Below, piece after piece: positions 31,976 to 41,337 of a stretch of DNA of 64,000 nt (its first letter is position 1; the number at the start of each line of letters is the position of its first letter). The DNA lies in assembly GCF_014647595.1 (NCBI RefSeq), contig NZ_BMPM01000001.1:930001-994000 (forward strand), in the 5' to 3' direction. Source of the stretch: Paenarthrobacter histidinolovorans. GTDB taxonomy: Bacteria > Actinomycetota > Actinomycetes > Actinomycetales > Micrococcaceae. Position numbers and translations under genes: made by a program. A model generated the notes under the pieces. The model was not told the origin of the DNA, did no database searches, and worked only from the letters and a program-made list of their open reading frames with translations.

Positions 31976-33673
31976 ATGGAACGCATGTATTTGCTGCTGG
32001 CCGCCCACCCGGATGGCGCAGCCATACAGCGGATCTCTCCCACCGGGAAAGGCACTGCCGACGCCCGCGTCCTCACGCGCGGTGAGCTGCCCGGCGTCGT
32101 CCGTGAATTCGAAGCCCAGCGGCCCCGCTGGGTGTGGCAACGCGCGCAGGACTGGTACCCGGAACTGCTGGCCCAGGGGGTCGAGCTGGAGCGGTGCCAT
32201 GACCTGGCGCTGTGCGGTGCGATCCTGGCCCACTCCGAGTTCACCGCCCATACGGACTATGCGAAGAATGCGGTCAAGCTAACCCAGGATGACGACGCCC
32301 CTCCCCGCGTCCTCCAGCCGCCACCGCCGCCCGCGGACCAGGGCGCCCTCTTCGAGGACCTCTCCCAGTCGGCTCCCGGGGCGGGCCTGGCCGAACTGAA
32401 GGCAGAGTTCGCGGCCCAGCAGCAAGCGGTGGCCCACTTGGCCACGGACAATCAGCTCAGGCAACGGCTGCAGTTGCTCCTGGCAGCGGAATCAGCGTGC
32501 GCGATCATTGCCGTCGAGATGCAGCACGCCGGGGTCCCTTGGCGTGAAGAGTTGCATCAGCAGATCCTGGCCGATGTGCTCGGGCCCCGACCTGCGCCCG
32601 GGCACCGGCCCCCGGCTTTGGAGGCCCTCTGCGCTGAGCTGAGGACAATGCTCAATTCCCCCAGCCTGAACCCTGACTCCCCGCAGGATCTCATGCGGGC
32701 GCTCCACCGCAACGGCATCGAGGTCAAGAGCACGCGGCAGTGGGAACTCCAGGAGTCCAAACACCCGGCCATCCAGCCACTGCTCGCCTACAAAAAGCTT
32801 TCCCGTCTGCATACCGCCAACGGATGGGCCTGGTTGGATGCGTGGGTGCGTGATGGGCGGTTCCATCCCGAGTACGTGGTGGGTGGCGTGGTGTCCGGCC
32901 GTTGGGCTTCGCGTGGCGGAGGCGCTCTGCAGATTCCGCGCAATATCCGGGCAGCAGTCCACGCTGACCCGGGACACAAGCTGATAGTGGCTGATGCCTC
33001 ACAGTTGGAGCCCCGGGTTCTGGTGGCCCTGGCCCAGGACACGAAAATGGCTGAGGCCGCCCGCGACAAGGACCTCTACGCCGGCATCGCAGCCCAAGGC
33101 TTCGGTGGCGACCGTGCGAAGGCGAAGATTGCCCTGCTGGGAGCGATCTACGGTGCCACAACTGGCGAATCGGGAAGGCTCATGCCACAACTTGCGCGGA
33201 CGTATCCCCGCGCGGTGGGCTTCGTGGAACAGGCGGCCCGGGAAGGCGAAGCCGGCAGGACTGTGACCACGCGGCTGGGCCGGAGCAGCCCGCCGCCGTC
33301 GGCCGGCTGGCTGCGGAGCCAGCAATCGACCACCGCCGAGGAACAACGCCGGGCGGACAACTTGGCCCGTTCGCGCGGCCGCTTCACCCGCAACTTTGTC
33401 GTCCAGGGTTCCGCAGCTGAGTGGGCGGCCTGCTGGCTGGCCGAATTACGACGCCGGTTGCGGGCTTTGCGCGCGGAAGGGTCGCCGTCCGGGGAACTCG
33501 TCTTTTTCCTGCACGACGAGGTGATGGTCCACGCCCCCGATGCTGCCGTGGACGCATGCATCCGCGCCATAGAAGAGTCCGCTGCCGCCGCGAAAGAGCT
33601 CATGTTCGGCCGGATCCCGGTGGAGTTTCCGGTGAGCGTCGCCGTCGTCGAATCCTATGACAAGGCGAAATAG
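31976..33673 (+). CDS. PolA-like DNA polymerase without 5' nuclease
   Basis: A 565-residue family A polymerase. Motif A is VADASQLEPRVLVAL, motif B is AKIALLGAIYG and motif C is FFLHDEVMVHAP. No 5'-nuclease domain is present. The N-terminal 220 residues take the place of the 3'-5' exonuclease but show no clear DEDD acidic set, so proofreading may be lost. Actinobacteria carry such short PolA relatives besides true PolA. The start is ATG 31976 with AAGG upstream; ATG 31985 is also possible. It is divergent from the Tad operon. Confidence 0.82.
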   Translation: MERMYLLLAAHPDGAAIQRISPTGKGTADARVLTRGELPGVVREFEAQRPRWVWQRAQDWYPELLAQGVELERCHDLALCGAILAHSEFTAHTDYAKNAVKLTQDDDAPPRVLQPPPPPADQGALFEDLSQSAPGAGLAELKAEFAAQQQAVAHLATDNQLRQRLQLLLAAESACAIIAVEMQHAGVPWREELHQQILADVLGPRPAPGHRPPALEALCAELRTMLNSPSLNPDSPQDLMRALHRNGIEVKSTRQWELQESKHPAIQPLLAYKKLSRLHTANGWAWLDAWVRDGRFHPEYVVGGVVSGRWASRGGGALQIPRNIRAAVHADPGHKLIVADASQLEPRVLVALAQDTKMAEAARDKDLYAGIAAQGFGGDRAKAKIALLGAIYGATTGESGRLMPQLARTYPRAVGFVEQAAREGEAGRTVTTRLGRSSPPPSAGWLRSQQSTTAEEQRRADNLARSRGRFTRNFVVQGSAAEWAACWLAELRRRLRALRAEGSPSGELVFFLHDEVMVHAPDAAVDACIRAIEESAAAAKELMFGRIPVEFPVSVAVVESYDKAK

Positions 33674-33839
33674 CCGCACATTAGCGGCAGCATTTAAGAC
33701 TCTCCAGTCATATCTCGCCGTATGAGGCGCGATGACCGAGGGATGACGGATGACTTTGCTTTACCACGGCTTCCCGCTACTTTCGCTATGTGGACACGTT
33801 CCACGCGGCATGCAGGGAAGCATCACAAGGGGGAAAAGC

Positions 33840-34040
33840 ATGGCAGGCAGGTTTGAAATTCTCAAGGAAAACGATCGGGCATACCGGTTCCGTCTCACAG
33901 CAGCCGATGGGACCGTGGTGGCGGAATCGCCAACGTTCCCGCACCTTGACGGCGTTGTGGCCGGCATCAAGGCCGTGCGGGAGAATGCCGCCACTGGCTT
34001 GATCGTGGACCGTTCGACGCCGGCACGCAAGGCCGCCTGA
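33840..34040 (+). CDS. YegP/DUF1508-family small protein
   Basis: A 66-residue protein made of one DUF1508 unit: FEILKENDRAYRFRLTAADG then VVAESPTF and a basic end. The family forms small alpha/beta dimers of unknown function. The ATG at 33840 is preceded by AAGGGGGAAA, a strong ribosome binding site that rules out the longer in-frame extension. Confidence 0.83.
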   Translation: MAGRFEILKENDRAYRFRLTAADGTVVAESPTFPHLDGVVAGIKAVRENAATGLIVDRSTPARKAA

Positions 34041-34061
34041 ACGGCTGCACCGGCGGCGGTG

Positions 34062-34739
34062 TCAGAGGTCGATGTCGTGAAGCCTGGCTCTGTCCCAGGG
34101 GACAGTCCAACCCAGTTCGTCGAAGAGGCCGCTGAGGACCATGCCGGTAAAGCCCCACACCAGCACGCCGTTGATGGTGAAGCCCGGGCTTGTGTAGGTC
34201 CGGCCGAAACGGGAAATCGTGGCAGTGACCCGGTTGGCAGGGTCCAGCAAGTCCCGGACCGGGACCCTGAAGACCTGCGCTGATTCGGCGTAATCCACTA
34301 CACGGACAGGCGATGGGGCATCCCACCACGCCAACACCGGGGTGACCCGGAAGTTGCTGCGGATGAGTCCAAGTTCCGGAATGACTCCAAGCACGCGGAC
34401 ACCGCCGGCATCCAACCCTGTTTCTTCCACTGCTTCGCGCAGGGCGGCTGCCACCACGGATTCGTCTTCGGGGTCCACGCTGCCGCCCGGAAAGGCCACC
34501 TGCCCTGGATGGTCGTCCAGGGTGTGCGCCCGCTCGAGCAGCAGGACGTCCAGATCTGCGGGAGCGATCTGTTGACCGGATTCGGCGGGAATGTCGTCCA
34601 GCACACCAAAAAGCATGAGGACGGCAGCTGCGCGGTTGGTCTCGGTGGTGACCGGGAGCAGCTCCCAGAGGGCGGAGTGCTGCTGCTGACCCGCCTCGAA
34701 ACGGGACACCAGGGCGGTCAGTTCCTCCAGCGCGGTCAC
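34062..34739 (-). CDS. NUDIX hydrolase, probable CoA pyrophosphatase type
   Basis: A 225-residue protein with a full Nudix box in GGSVDPEDES...REAVEETGL (about residues 85-110). The preceding LLLERA...HPGQVAFPGGS segment matches the CoA/ADP-ribose pyrophosphatase subgroup (UPF0035-like). The GTG start overlaps the nth stop (GTGA), so the two are coupled; nth and this NUDIX are also neighbours in M. tuberculosis (Rv3674c, Rv3672c). Confidence 0.85.
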   Translation of the reverse strand: MTALEELTALVSRFEAGQQQHSALWELLPVTTETNRAAAVLMLFGVLDDIPAESGQQIAPADLDVLLLERAHTLDDHPGQVAFPGGSVDPEDESVVAAALREAVEETGLDAGGVRVLGVIPELGLIRSNFRVTPVLAWWDAPSPVRVVDYAESAQVFRVPVRDLLDPANRVTATISRFGRTYTSPGFTINGVLVWGFTGMVLSGLFDELGWTVPWDRARLHDIDL

Positions 34740-35530
34740 CCGGGCCTCCTTTGCGATTCCATGCGGATCTCCGCGGCACGGTCTGTCTCGGCCAGCAGTT
34801 TTGCCAGCAATTCCTCATTGCCCGGGGCCAACTCATACTTCAGGAGTTTTGCGGCCTTGACGGGGTCCGTCTCGCCTTCTCCGTAGCTGGGACACAGGCT
34901 TGCCACCGGGCAGGCACCACAGGCCGGCTTCCGTGAGTGGCAAACCCGCCGTCCTTGGAAAACCACACGGTGCGACAGCATGGTCCAGTCCCGGGGCTCA
35001 AACAATTCGGCAACGTCAAATTCGATCTTGACGGGGTCATCCGACTCCGTCCAGCCGAACCTGCGGGCCAGGCGTCCAAAGTGGGTATCAACGGTGATTC
35101 CGGGAATGCCGAACGCATTTCCGAGCACCACGTTGGCGGTTTTGCGTCCGACACCCGGAAGCGTTACCAGGTCCTCTAGCCTGCCGGGGACCTCGCCGTC
35201 GTACTCATCAACAAGCCGCGTGCTCAGCGCCAGGACATTCCGGGCTTTGGCCCTGAAGAAGCCGGTCGGCTGGAGGATCGCCTCCAGTTCGGCGGGCTCG
35301 GCTTCGGCCATGGCCCGGGCATCGGGGTAGCGGGCGAACAGGATTTTGGTGACCTGGTTGACCAGGACGTCCGTGGTTTGGGCGGAAAGGACCGTGGCCA
35401 CCACCAGCTCGAAGGGATTCCTGAAGTCCAGCTCCGCATGCGCGTAGGGATACTTCTCAGCGAGGACCCTGTTGATCTTGCGGGCCCTGCGCTTGAGTGC
35501 GAGCAGCGAACCTGCTGGGGTGATGGCCAC
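34736..35530 (-). CDS. nth: Endonuclease III
   Basis: A 264-residue DNA glycosylase/AP lyase. The helix-hairpin-helix LPGVGRKTANVVLG contains catalytic Lys130, and Asp148 follows in VDTHFGR. Four cysteines at 197, 204, 207 and 213 (C-x6-C-x2-C-x5-C) bind the [4Fe-4S] cluster. It removes oxidised pyrimidines in base excision repair. It carries about 40 residues beyond the cluster, longer than E. coli Nth. It lies in an operon with the NUDIX gene. Confidence 0.95.
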   Translation of the reverse strand: MAITPAGSLLALKRRARKINRVLAEKYPYAHAELDFRNPFELVVATVLSAQTTDVLVNQVTKILFARYPDARAMAEAEPAELEAILQPTGFFRAKARNVLALSTRLVDEYDGEVPGRLEDLVTLPGVGRKTANVVLGNAFGIPGITVDTHFGRLARRFGWTESDDPVKIEFDVAELFEPRDWTMLSHRVVFQGRRVCHSRKPACGACPVASLCPSYGEGETDPVKAAKLLKYELAPGNEELLAKLLAETDRAAEIRMESQRRPG

Positions 35531-35541
35531 GGCGTTCCTGC

Positions 35542-36993
35542 CTAGCCGCGTTCGATGTTGCTGAGCTCCCGGAGAACCCCGACCTTGCCGTCGGTGTCCT
35601 GGACCAGGAACTCATGTCCGCGGTCTTCGAGCGCGAGCACCCAGCCCCCGGGTTCGATGATGAAAGCGGGAGCGCCCGAGTGTTCGTCGTACGCGGTGCG
35701 GGGCTGGGCTACGGCGAACCAAAAGGCCTCGTACTGCGGCGCGTCGGACTCTTCGGGCCGGCTGGCGGGGTCCACTGTGGCGCCGATCGTGTCGCTGACC
35801 TTCCGGGTGTCGCCGGAAACTATCGGGGTGGCCATGGTGGCAGCCCACGGCTGTTGGGTTCCCGCCTGCTGTGCGGCCGGCTGCTGCGGGTGCTGCGTGG
35901 TGGCCGGTTCGGCAGCCACGGGCCGTGAATCCGCCGATGCGTCCGCGAGCTGCTGGTCTTTCGCAGCGTCGTCGCGCTCCGGCGCCGTTGAGGCGGGTTC
36001 GGCGGCGGCCGTTTCGGGGCTGGCTACCGGCTCCCCAGCGGGCTTGGAGTCAGCAGAGTGCACGACGGCGGGTGCTTCCGTTGCCGGCGACGGTGCACTT
36101 CCGTACGTTGCCGGCGGGGCGAACGGGCTGGCGACGGCACTGGCATTGCCTGATTCCGCGCCCGGGTTGCCCGTGGCGGGAGATACAGCGGCAGGAGAAC
36201 CAGCGCCGGGGGCTGCTGCAGATGCGGCAGCGGTTCCGGAAGCCGGGTATGCCGCAGCGGTTCCGTGGAAGCCTGCACCCGCATTGGAAGCGCCCGGTGC
36301 GGGCGAAGTCGTCGTGGCGGGCGAAGTCGTCGTGGCGGGCTTGGGAGCCTTGGGCTCTTTCGGTGCCTTGGGAGCTGCAGGCTTACGGCTGGGAATTGCT
36401 GCCTCACGGGCAACCACATGGGCCGGAGTTTCAGCGCGTCCCTTGAAGTCGGCGGAGAGCAAAGGCAGGTGCGGCGCAAGAACCGTGGAGGCCAGCAAGC
36501 CAACGGAGCCCACCAGGCCCAGAAGTACGCTGCCGTTGAATGAGCTGGCGGCGACCAGGAAGAACAACGTGAACGCAAAGGACGCTACGACGGACGCGAA
36601 CTGGTCAATTGAAAGGGATCCGACGCGGACGATGGTTCCCGGCTGCAGCCGACGGGCAACGAAAAGCGCCACAACGATCAACGGCAGGATGATGCCCAAC
36701 AAAAGGAAGAACAGGCTTCCTACATTCCAGAGGTTGTAGAGCGAGCCGAACATAGGCAGTAGCGATGCAATGAACATCAGGAGCGCGGAGCCAAAGACGG
36801 TCAGGTCCCGGACGGTGAAGGGGCCGGCGACGGCGTCGAACCTGGACGCTCCGCTGGCGGGGGTGTCACTTTTTCCTGGTACGGCAGAGGTACCCTGCGC
36901 AGCAGCGTTGCCACCTGTTGCAGTGGCCGTTCCAGCCGTGGTGTCCGGTCCCGTCGGCTGTGAGTCGTGCGGTCCTGGGCTCAGCTGGTTCAT
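35542..36993 (-). CDS. Membrane protein with four helices and long Ala/Pro/Thr-rich tail
   Basis: A 483-residue protein. A hydrophilic leader of about 60 residues is followed by four transmembrane segments (residues 60-170). A low-complexity Ala/Pro/Ser/Thr-rich stretch of more than 200 residues contains the tandem PATTTS repeat. A conserved-looking C-terminal domain of about 70 residues (EAFWFAVAQPRTAYDE ... FLVQDTDGKVGVLRE) ends the protein. The ATG at 36993 is preceded by AAGGAGA. I do not recognise a family; it is divergent from acs and just downstream of nothing else in its operon except nth. Function is unknown. Confidence 0.72.
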   Translation of the reverse strand: MNQLSPGPHDSQPTGPDTTAGTATATGGNAAAQGTSAVPGKSDTPASGASRFDAVAGPFTVRDLTVFGSALLMFIASLLPMFGSLYNLWNVGSLFFLLLGIILPLIVVALFVARRLQPGTIVRVGSLSIDQFASVVASFAFTLFFLVAASSFNGSVLLGLVGSVGLLASTVLAPHLPLLSADFKGRAETPAHVVAREAAIPSRKPAAPKAPKEPKAPKPATTTSPATTTSPAPGASNAGAGFHGTAAAYPASGTAAASAAAPGAGSPAAVSPATGNPGAESGNASAVASPFAPPATYGSAPSPATEAPAVVHSADSKPAGEPVASPETAAAEPASTAPERDDAAKDQQLADASADSRPVAAEPATTQHPQQPAAQQAGTQQPWAATMATPIVSGDTRKVSDTIGATVDPASRPEESDAPQYEAFWFAVAQPRTAYDEHSGAPAFIIEPGGWVLALEDRGHEFLVQDTDGKVGVLRELSNIERG

Positions 36994-37419
36994 GTATTTC
37001 TCCTTCGTACGGCGGCGCCTTGGGCAGTCCGCCCGATGATCCACGCGGGATTCCGCGGCATCATTGGACACGCCTGAAGATGCGTCCCAAGACCTCTTCA
37101 GCCTATGCCACCCCACTGACAGCCTTCTAGCTGAAAACGGTCCCGCGGTCCGGCCCACAGGGAACTCCAAGGTTACTTACAGAAAGTGACCCGCTGTCCC
37201 GGGCCCCACCGCGGCAGGCGCGTACCGCCGTCGTACGTCATGTAAGCGTTTCCCCGAGGCCCAAGGTGCCATTCGGCGCTAAAAATACGCCGCTCGCTGC
37301 CGCGTTTGTGACCACGCACACGTAGGACCTCTCGAGGCGATAGTGTGGAAGGCGGACAGTACTCTGCGGGCCTAACGGCGGGCTCCCGCAGCAAAGATCG
37401 ATGAATAATGAGGTTCACC
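36994..37419. other. Divergent intergenic region before acs
   Basis: These 426 bp hold the start region of the membrane-protein gene (minus) and of acs (plus). I see no gene. A Crp-like half-to-near-full site lies at 37307-37322, and CGATAGTGTGG near 37350 could hold a -10 element for acs. Confidence 0.5.
37307..37322. promoter_or_regulatory. Weak Crp/GlxR-type site upstream of acs
   Basis: TGTGACCACGCACACG matches TGTGA-N6-TCACA at eight of ten positions. It lies 98 bp before the acs start. Crp-type control of acs is known in other bacteria; here the match is only suggestive. Confidence 0.35.
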
Positions 37420-39423
37420 ATGTCTCAGGACACCACCGGATCCACACACGTCGAGGCCCTTGAAAACCTCCTTCACGAGAACCGCAAGTTCGCGCCCTCG
37501 GACGAGTTCGCCGCGAACGCCATAGCATCAGCGGATGCTTATCAAGAGGCTGAGGCTGACCGCCCGGCCTTTTGGGCCAAGCAGGCCCGCGAGCTGCTGA
37601 CGTGGGACAAAGACTTCACCGAGACGCTGGACTGGTCCAACCCGCCGTTCGCCAAATGGTTTGTTGGCGGCGAAGTCAACGCTGCCTACAACGCTTTGGA
37701 CCGGCACGTCGAAAACGGGCTGGGCGACCGCGTTGCCATCTACTTCGAAGGCGAACCCGGAGACACCCGCACCTACACGTACGCGCAGCTGACCGAAGAG
37801 GTCAAGAAGGCCGCGAACGCCTTCGAGTCCCTCGGCGTGGCCAAGGGCGACCGCGTAGCCGTCTACCTGCCCATGATCCCCGAGGCCGTCATCACGCTCC
37901 TTGCCTGCGCCCGGATCGGGGCCGTGCACTCCGTGGTGTTCGGTGGATTCTCCGCCGACGCGCTGCGTTCCCGGATCGAGGACGCCGAAGCCAAGCTCGT
38001 GGTCACTGCTGATGGCACGTACCGCCGCGGCAAGCCCTCCGCGTTGAAGCCGGCCGTTGACGAAGCCCTGTCCAAAGAAGGTCATACAGTTCAGAACGTC
38101 GTTGTGGTCAAGCGCAACGGTGAGGACGTCAACTGGGTGGAAGGCCGCGACCTCTGGTGGTCCGACACCGTGGACAAGGCCTCCACCGAGCACACCGCTG
38201 TGGGGCATGACTCCGAGCACCCGCTGTTCATCCTCTACACCTCCGGCACCACCGGCAAACCCAAGGGCATCCTGCACACCACCGGCGGGTACCTCACCCA
38301 GGGTGCCTACACGCACAAGGCCGTGTTCGATCTCCACCCCGAAACGGACGTGTACTGGTGCACCGCCGACGTCGGATGGGTCACCGGCCACTCCTACGTC
38401 ACCTACGCACCGCTCGTCAACGGCGCCACCCAGGTCATGTACGAAGGCACCCCGGACTCCCCGCACCAGGGCCGTTGGTGGGAAATCGTGGAGAAGTACA
38501 AGGTCTCCATCCTCTACACAGCCCCCACCGCAATCCGGACGTTCATGAAGTGGGGCCGGGACATCCCGGACAAGTACGATCTCTCCTCCATCCGTGTGCT
38601 GGGCTCAGTGGGCGAATCCATCAACCCGGAAGCCTGGATGTGGTACCGGGACGTCATCGGCGGAAACGCAGGCAACAACGGTGAGAAGAAGGAACACCCC
38701 GCTCCGATTGTGGACACCTGGTGGCAGACCGAAACCGGCGCCCAGATGATCGCCCCGCTGCCCGGCGTCACCGCCACCAAGCCCGGCTCGGCGCAGGTCC
38801 CGCTTCCCGGCATCGCTGTTGACGTGGTGGACGAAAACGGTGCCTCGGTGGCCAACGGCGAAGGCGGCTACCTGGTGGTCCGCGAACCGTGGCCCTCCAT
38901 GCTCCGCGGAATCTGGGGCGATCCGGAGCGCTTCAAGGACACCTACTGGTCCCGGTTCGAGGACATGTACTTTGCCGGCGACGGTGCCAAGAAGGATGAG
39001 GACGGCGACGTCTGGCTCCTGGGCCGCGTGGACGACGTCATGAACGTTTCCGGTCACCGCCTCTCCACCACCGAAATCGAATCCGCGCTGGTCAGCCACC
39101 CGTCCGTGGCAGAAGCAGCCGTCGTAGGCGCCGCTGACGAGACCACCGGCCAGGCCGTCGTCGCGTTCGTCATCCTCCGCGGTGACGCCGTCAACAACGG
39201 CGACGAAACGGTGCTGGAACTGCGCAACCACGTGGGCAAGGAAATCGGACCGATCGCAAAGCCCAAGCAACTGCTGGTCGTGCCGGAACTGCCCAAGACC
39301 CGCTCGGGCAAGATCGTCCGCCGCCTCCTGAAGGACATTGCAGAGGGCCGCGACACCGGCGACGCCACCACCTTGGCAGACCCCGGCATCATGACCCAGA
39401 TCGCCGAGTCGCTGCGCAAGTAG
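37420..39423 (+). CDS. acs: Acetyl-CoA synthetase
   Basis: A 667-residue AMP-forming enzyme. The P-loop-like motif [11 protein letters not shown], the adenylation core ([40 protein letters not shown]) and the C-terminal lysine in [11 protein letters not shown] are all present. That lysine is the usual acetylation target and could be the substrate of the AcuC-type deacetylase encoded at 9126-10352. The ATG at 37420 has TGAGG six bases upstream and is preferred over ATG 37408. It activates acetate to acetyl-CoA. Confidence 0.95.
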   Translation: MSQDTTGSTHVEALENLLHENRKFAPSDEFAANAIASADAYQEAEADRPAFWAKQARELLTWDKDFTETLDWSNPPFAKWFVGGEVNAAYNALDRHVENGLGDRVAIYFEGEPGDTRTYTYAQLTEEVKKAANAFESLGVAKGDRVAVYLPMIPEAVITLLACARIGAVHSVVFGGFSADALRSRIEDAEAKLVVTADGTYRRGKPSALKPAVDEALSKEGHTVQNVVVVKRNGEDVNWVEGRDLWWSDTVDKASTEHTAVGHDSEHPLFILYTSGTTGKPKGILHTTGGYLTQGAYTHKAVFDLHPETDVYWCTADVGWVTGHSYVTYAPLVNGATQVMYEGTPDSPHQGRWWEIVEKYKVSILYTAPTAIRTFMKWGRDIPDKYDLSSIRVLGSVGESINPEAWMWYRDVIGGNAGNNGEKKEHPAPIVDTWWQTETGAQMIAPLPGVTATKPGSAQVPLPGIAVDVVDENGASVANGEGGYLVVREPWPSMLRGIWGDPERFKDTYWSRFEDMYFAGDGAKKDEDGDVWLLGRVDDVMNVSGHRLSTTEIESALVSHPSVAEAAVVGAADETTGQAVVAFVILRGDAVNNGDETVLELRNHVGKEIGPIAKPKQLLVVPELPKTRSGKIVRRLLKDIAEGRDTGDATTLADPGIMTQIAESLRK

Positions 39424-39444
39424 CGTCGCCCGGGGTACCAATAC

Positions 39445-39485
39445 GACGACGGCGCCGCTCGCCGCCCGGGGCGAGCGGCGTCGTC
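39445..39485. terminator. Hairpin after acs
   Basis: GACGAC and GCCGCTCG pair with CGAGCGGC and GTCGTC around a CCGCCCGGGG loop, with a 3-nt bulge in the left arm. It lies 22 bp after the acs stop. No T run follows, so it may be an intrinsic terminator of the GC-rich type or an RNA-stabilising hairpin. Confidence 0.5.
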
Positions 39486-39584
39486 GGGCGTTTAGGGGCG
39501 TCGTCGCGCGTATAAACGGAGGCCGCGTCCTAGACTGGAGCCAGACTCAGACGCATGTTTGACGAGGTACCCAGAAAGGTCCTG

Positions 39585-40373
39585 ATGCTTCAGGCAGCAC
39601 GCCACTCCGCCATCATTGATGCCGTCCAGCGCGAACGCGTGGTGCGCGTCTCGGACCTTGCCCAATTGCTGGGTGTCTCCCCCATGACCGTCCGACGAGA
39701 TATCGAAGCCCTCGAGGAAACGGGCCGGGTGGAGCGCATCCATGGCGGGGCCAAACTGCCGGGTGATGCCAGCACACACGAACCCGGGTTCGAGCTGAAA
39801 TCCACCCAGCTCACCGCTGAGAAGCATGCGATCGCGGTCGAAGCCGCCTCCATGGTCCAGGAAGGCATGGCGATTGGACTGAGCGCCGGCACCACCACCT
39901 GGGCCCTGGCCAAGGAACTCGTCAACGGTCCACGCATCACCGTGGTGACCAACTCGGTGCGGATCGCGGATCTCTTCCACCACGGCGCGTCGTCAGGCCC
40001 GGCACGGTTCGGCTCCACGGTGATCCTGATCGGCGGCGAGCGCACCCCGTCGGACGCCCTGGTGGGTCCGATCGCCACCTCATCCCTGAAGCAACTGCAC
40101 CTGGACCTGCTTTTCCTGGGGGTCCACGGCATGGATGCCCAGGCTGGTTTCACTACACCGAACCTGCTGGAAGCGGAGACCGACCGTGCCTTTATGGCCT
40201 CTGCCCGCAGCACAGTAGTCCTCTCGGACCACAGCAAATGGGGTGTGGTGGGCATAGCCTCGATCGCCCAGCTGGATGAGGCCGACGAACTCATCACCGA
40301 TTCGCTCCTCGGAGAGGATGCGCGCCGGGTGCTGGCCGAAAACGTGGCGAAGCTGAGAATCGCGGGCGCCTGA
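39585..40373 (+). CDS. DeoR-family transcriptional regulator
   Basis: A 262-residue regulator. The N-terminal DeoR helix-turn-helix reads RVSDLAQLLGVSPMTVRRDIEALEETGRVERIHGGA, and the C-terminal sugar-phosphate-sensing domain has LSAGTTTWALAKEL and DLLFLGVHGMDAQAGFTTPN. The ATG at 39585 follows AAAGG with 5-bp spacing; ATG 39555 would add ten residues. Family members repress sugar or nucleoside genes and sense phosphorylated sugars. No operon partner is adjacent: a palindromic repeat separates it from the ABC genes. Confidence 0.85.
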   Translation: MLQAARHSAIIDAVQRERVVRVSDLAQLLGVSPMTVRRDIEALEETGRVERIHGGAKLPGDASTHEPGFELKSTQLTAEKHAIAVEAASMVQEGMAIGLSAGTTTWALAKELVNGPRITVVTNSVRIADLFHHGASSGPARFGSTVILIGGERTPSDALVGPIATSSLKQLHLDLLFLGVHGMDAQAGFTTPNLLEAETDRAFMASARSTVVLSDHSKWGVVGIASIAQLDEADELITDSLLGEDARRVLAENVAKLRIAGA

Positions 40374-40461
40374 CCCAAGTAAGTAGCAGATGACCCCAAG
40401 TAAGTAGCAGATGACGTCGTTATAAGAGCTCAGAACGACGTCATCTGCGACTTACTTGGGT
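40373..40461. repeat. Palindromic intergenic repeat, copy B with extra half-copy
   Basis: Arms at 40394-40421 and 40434-40461 are inverted copies with one mismatch inside a 27-bp stem; the loop contains AGAGCTCAG. A further direct copy of the left arm end (ACCCAAGTAAGTAGCAGATGA) lies at 40373-40393. The outer arm ACCCAAGTAAGTAGCAG and the loop AGCTCAGAAC are shared with the repeat at 6823-6890. Confidence 0.75.
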
Positions 40462-40545
40462 CTCATACCGGGGGTGGAGGCCGGCCCGCAGAGTTCAACC
40501 ACCAGGCTGACGCCCCAGGACAGGGGCCGCAGGGATGCTGGATAT

Positions 40546-41337
40546 ATGAACGCCATCCTCCACGCCCAACAGCTCACCAAGCACTACCCCGGCAGTATCG
40601 CCCTGGACCACGTCGACTTCACAGCGAACGCCGGTGAGTCCATTGCGATCATCGGCCCCTCGGGTTCCGGTAAGACCACCCTTTTGCACTGCCTCGCCGG
40701 AATTTTGAGGCCCGACGCCGGTTCGATCACCTTGAACACCCCTTCGGCGCCTTTGCGGCTGGACACCTTGGCGGACGCTGCGTTGTCCCGTCTGCGCCGT
40801 GAGGAGTTCGGTTTCGTGTTCCAGCAAGGCATGCTCCTGCCGGAACTGACTGCCGTGGAGAACGTAGCCTTGGCGCTCATGCTGAACGGAACGGACAGGG
40901 CTACCTCGGAGTCCCGCGCCGCGGAGTGGCTCGCGGCCCTGGGTCTGGCCGGGATGGAGCAACGCCGGCTGGGCGAACTGTCCGGCGGGCAGGTCCAGCG
41001 TGTGGCCATCGCCCGCGCCCAGGTAACCGGTGCCCGGGTGGTTTTTGCCGATGAGCCCACCGGTGCCCTGGATTCGGCAACGTCCACCGAAGTCCTGGAT
41101 GTCCTGCTCCACTCCGTGGCTGCCAATGGGCGGACGCTTCTGGTGGTCACCCACGATCCGCAGGTGGCCGCACGCTGCCAACGGGTGGTGGAGCTTCGGG
41201 ACGGCAGGATCGTTGCGGACAGTGCGGGCGGCGTGCACGTGCCAGCCGCCCCACCGGCCCAAACCGCTGCGCCAATTCACAATGCTGCCGATAACGCTGC
41301 CGCCGGCAACAACTTCAAGGGTGCCTTCAATGTCTAG
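40546..41337 (+). CDS. ABC transporter ATP-binding protein (MacB/LolD type)
   Basis: A 263-residue ATPase. Walker A is GPSGSGKTT, the signature is LSGGQVQRVAIARA, Walker B is VVFADEPTGALDS and the H-loop is VVTHDP. The FTGALD-type Walker B and the length place it in the LolD/MacB/FtsE group. The ATG at 40546 is chosen because conservation begins there. A 40-residue Ala/Pro/Asn-rich tail follows the ATPase domain. It overlaps the FtsX-like permease gene by 8 bp, so the two make one transporter or mechanotransmission complex, possibly for antimicrobial-peptide defence or export. Confidence 0.87.
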   Translation: MNAILHAQQLTKHYPGSIALDHVDFTANAGESIAIIGPSGSGKTTLLHCLAGILRPDAGSITLNTPSAPLRLDTLADAALSRLRREEFGFVFQQGMLLPELTAVENVALALMLNGTDRATSESRAAEWLAALGLAGMEQRRLGELSGGQVQRVAIARAQVTGARVVFADEPTGALDSATSTEVLDVLLHSVAANGRTLLVVTHDPQVAARCQRVVELRDGRIVADSAGGVHVPAAPPAQTAAPIHNAADNAAAGNNFKGAFNV

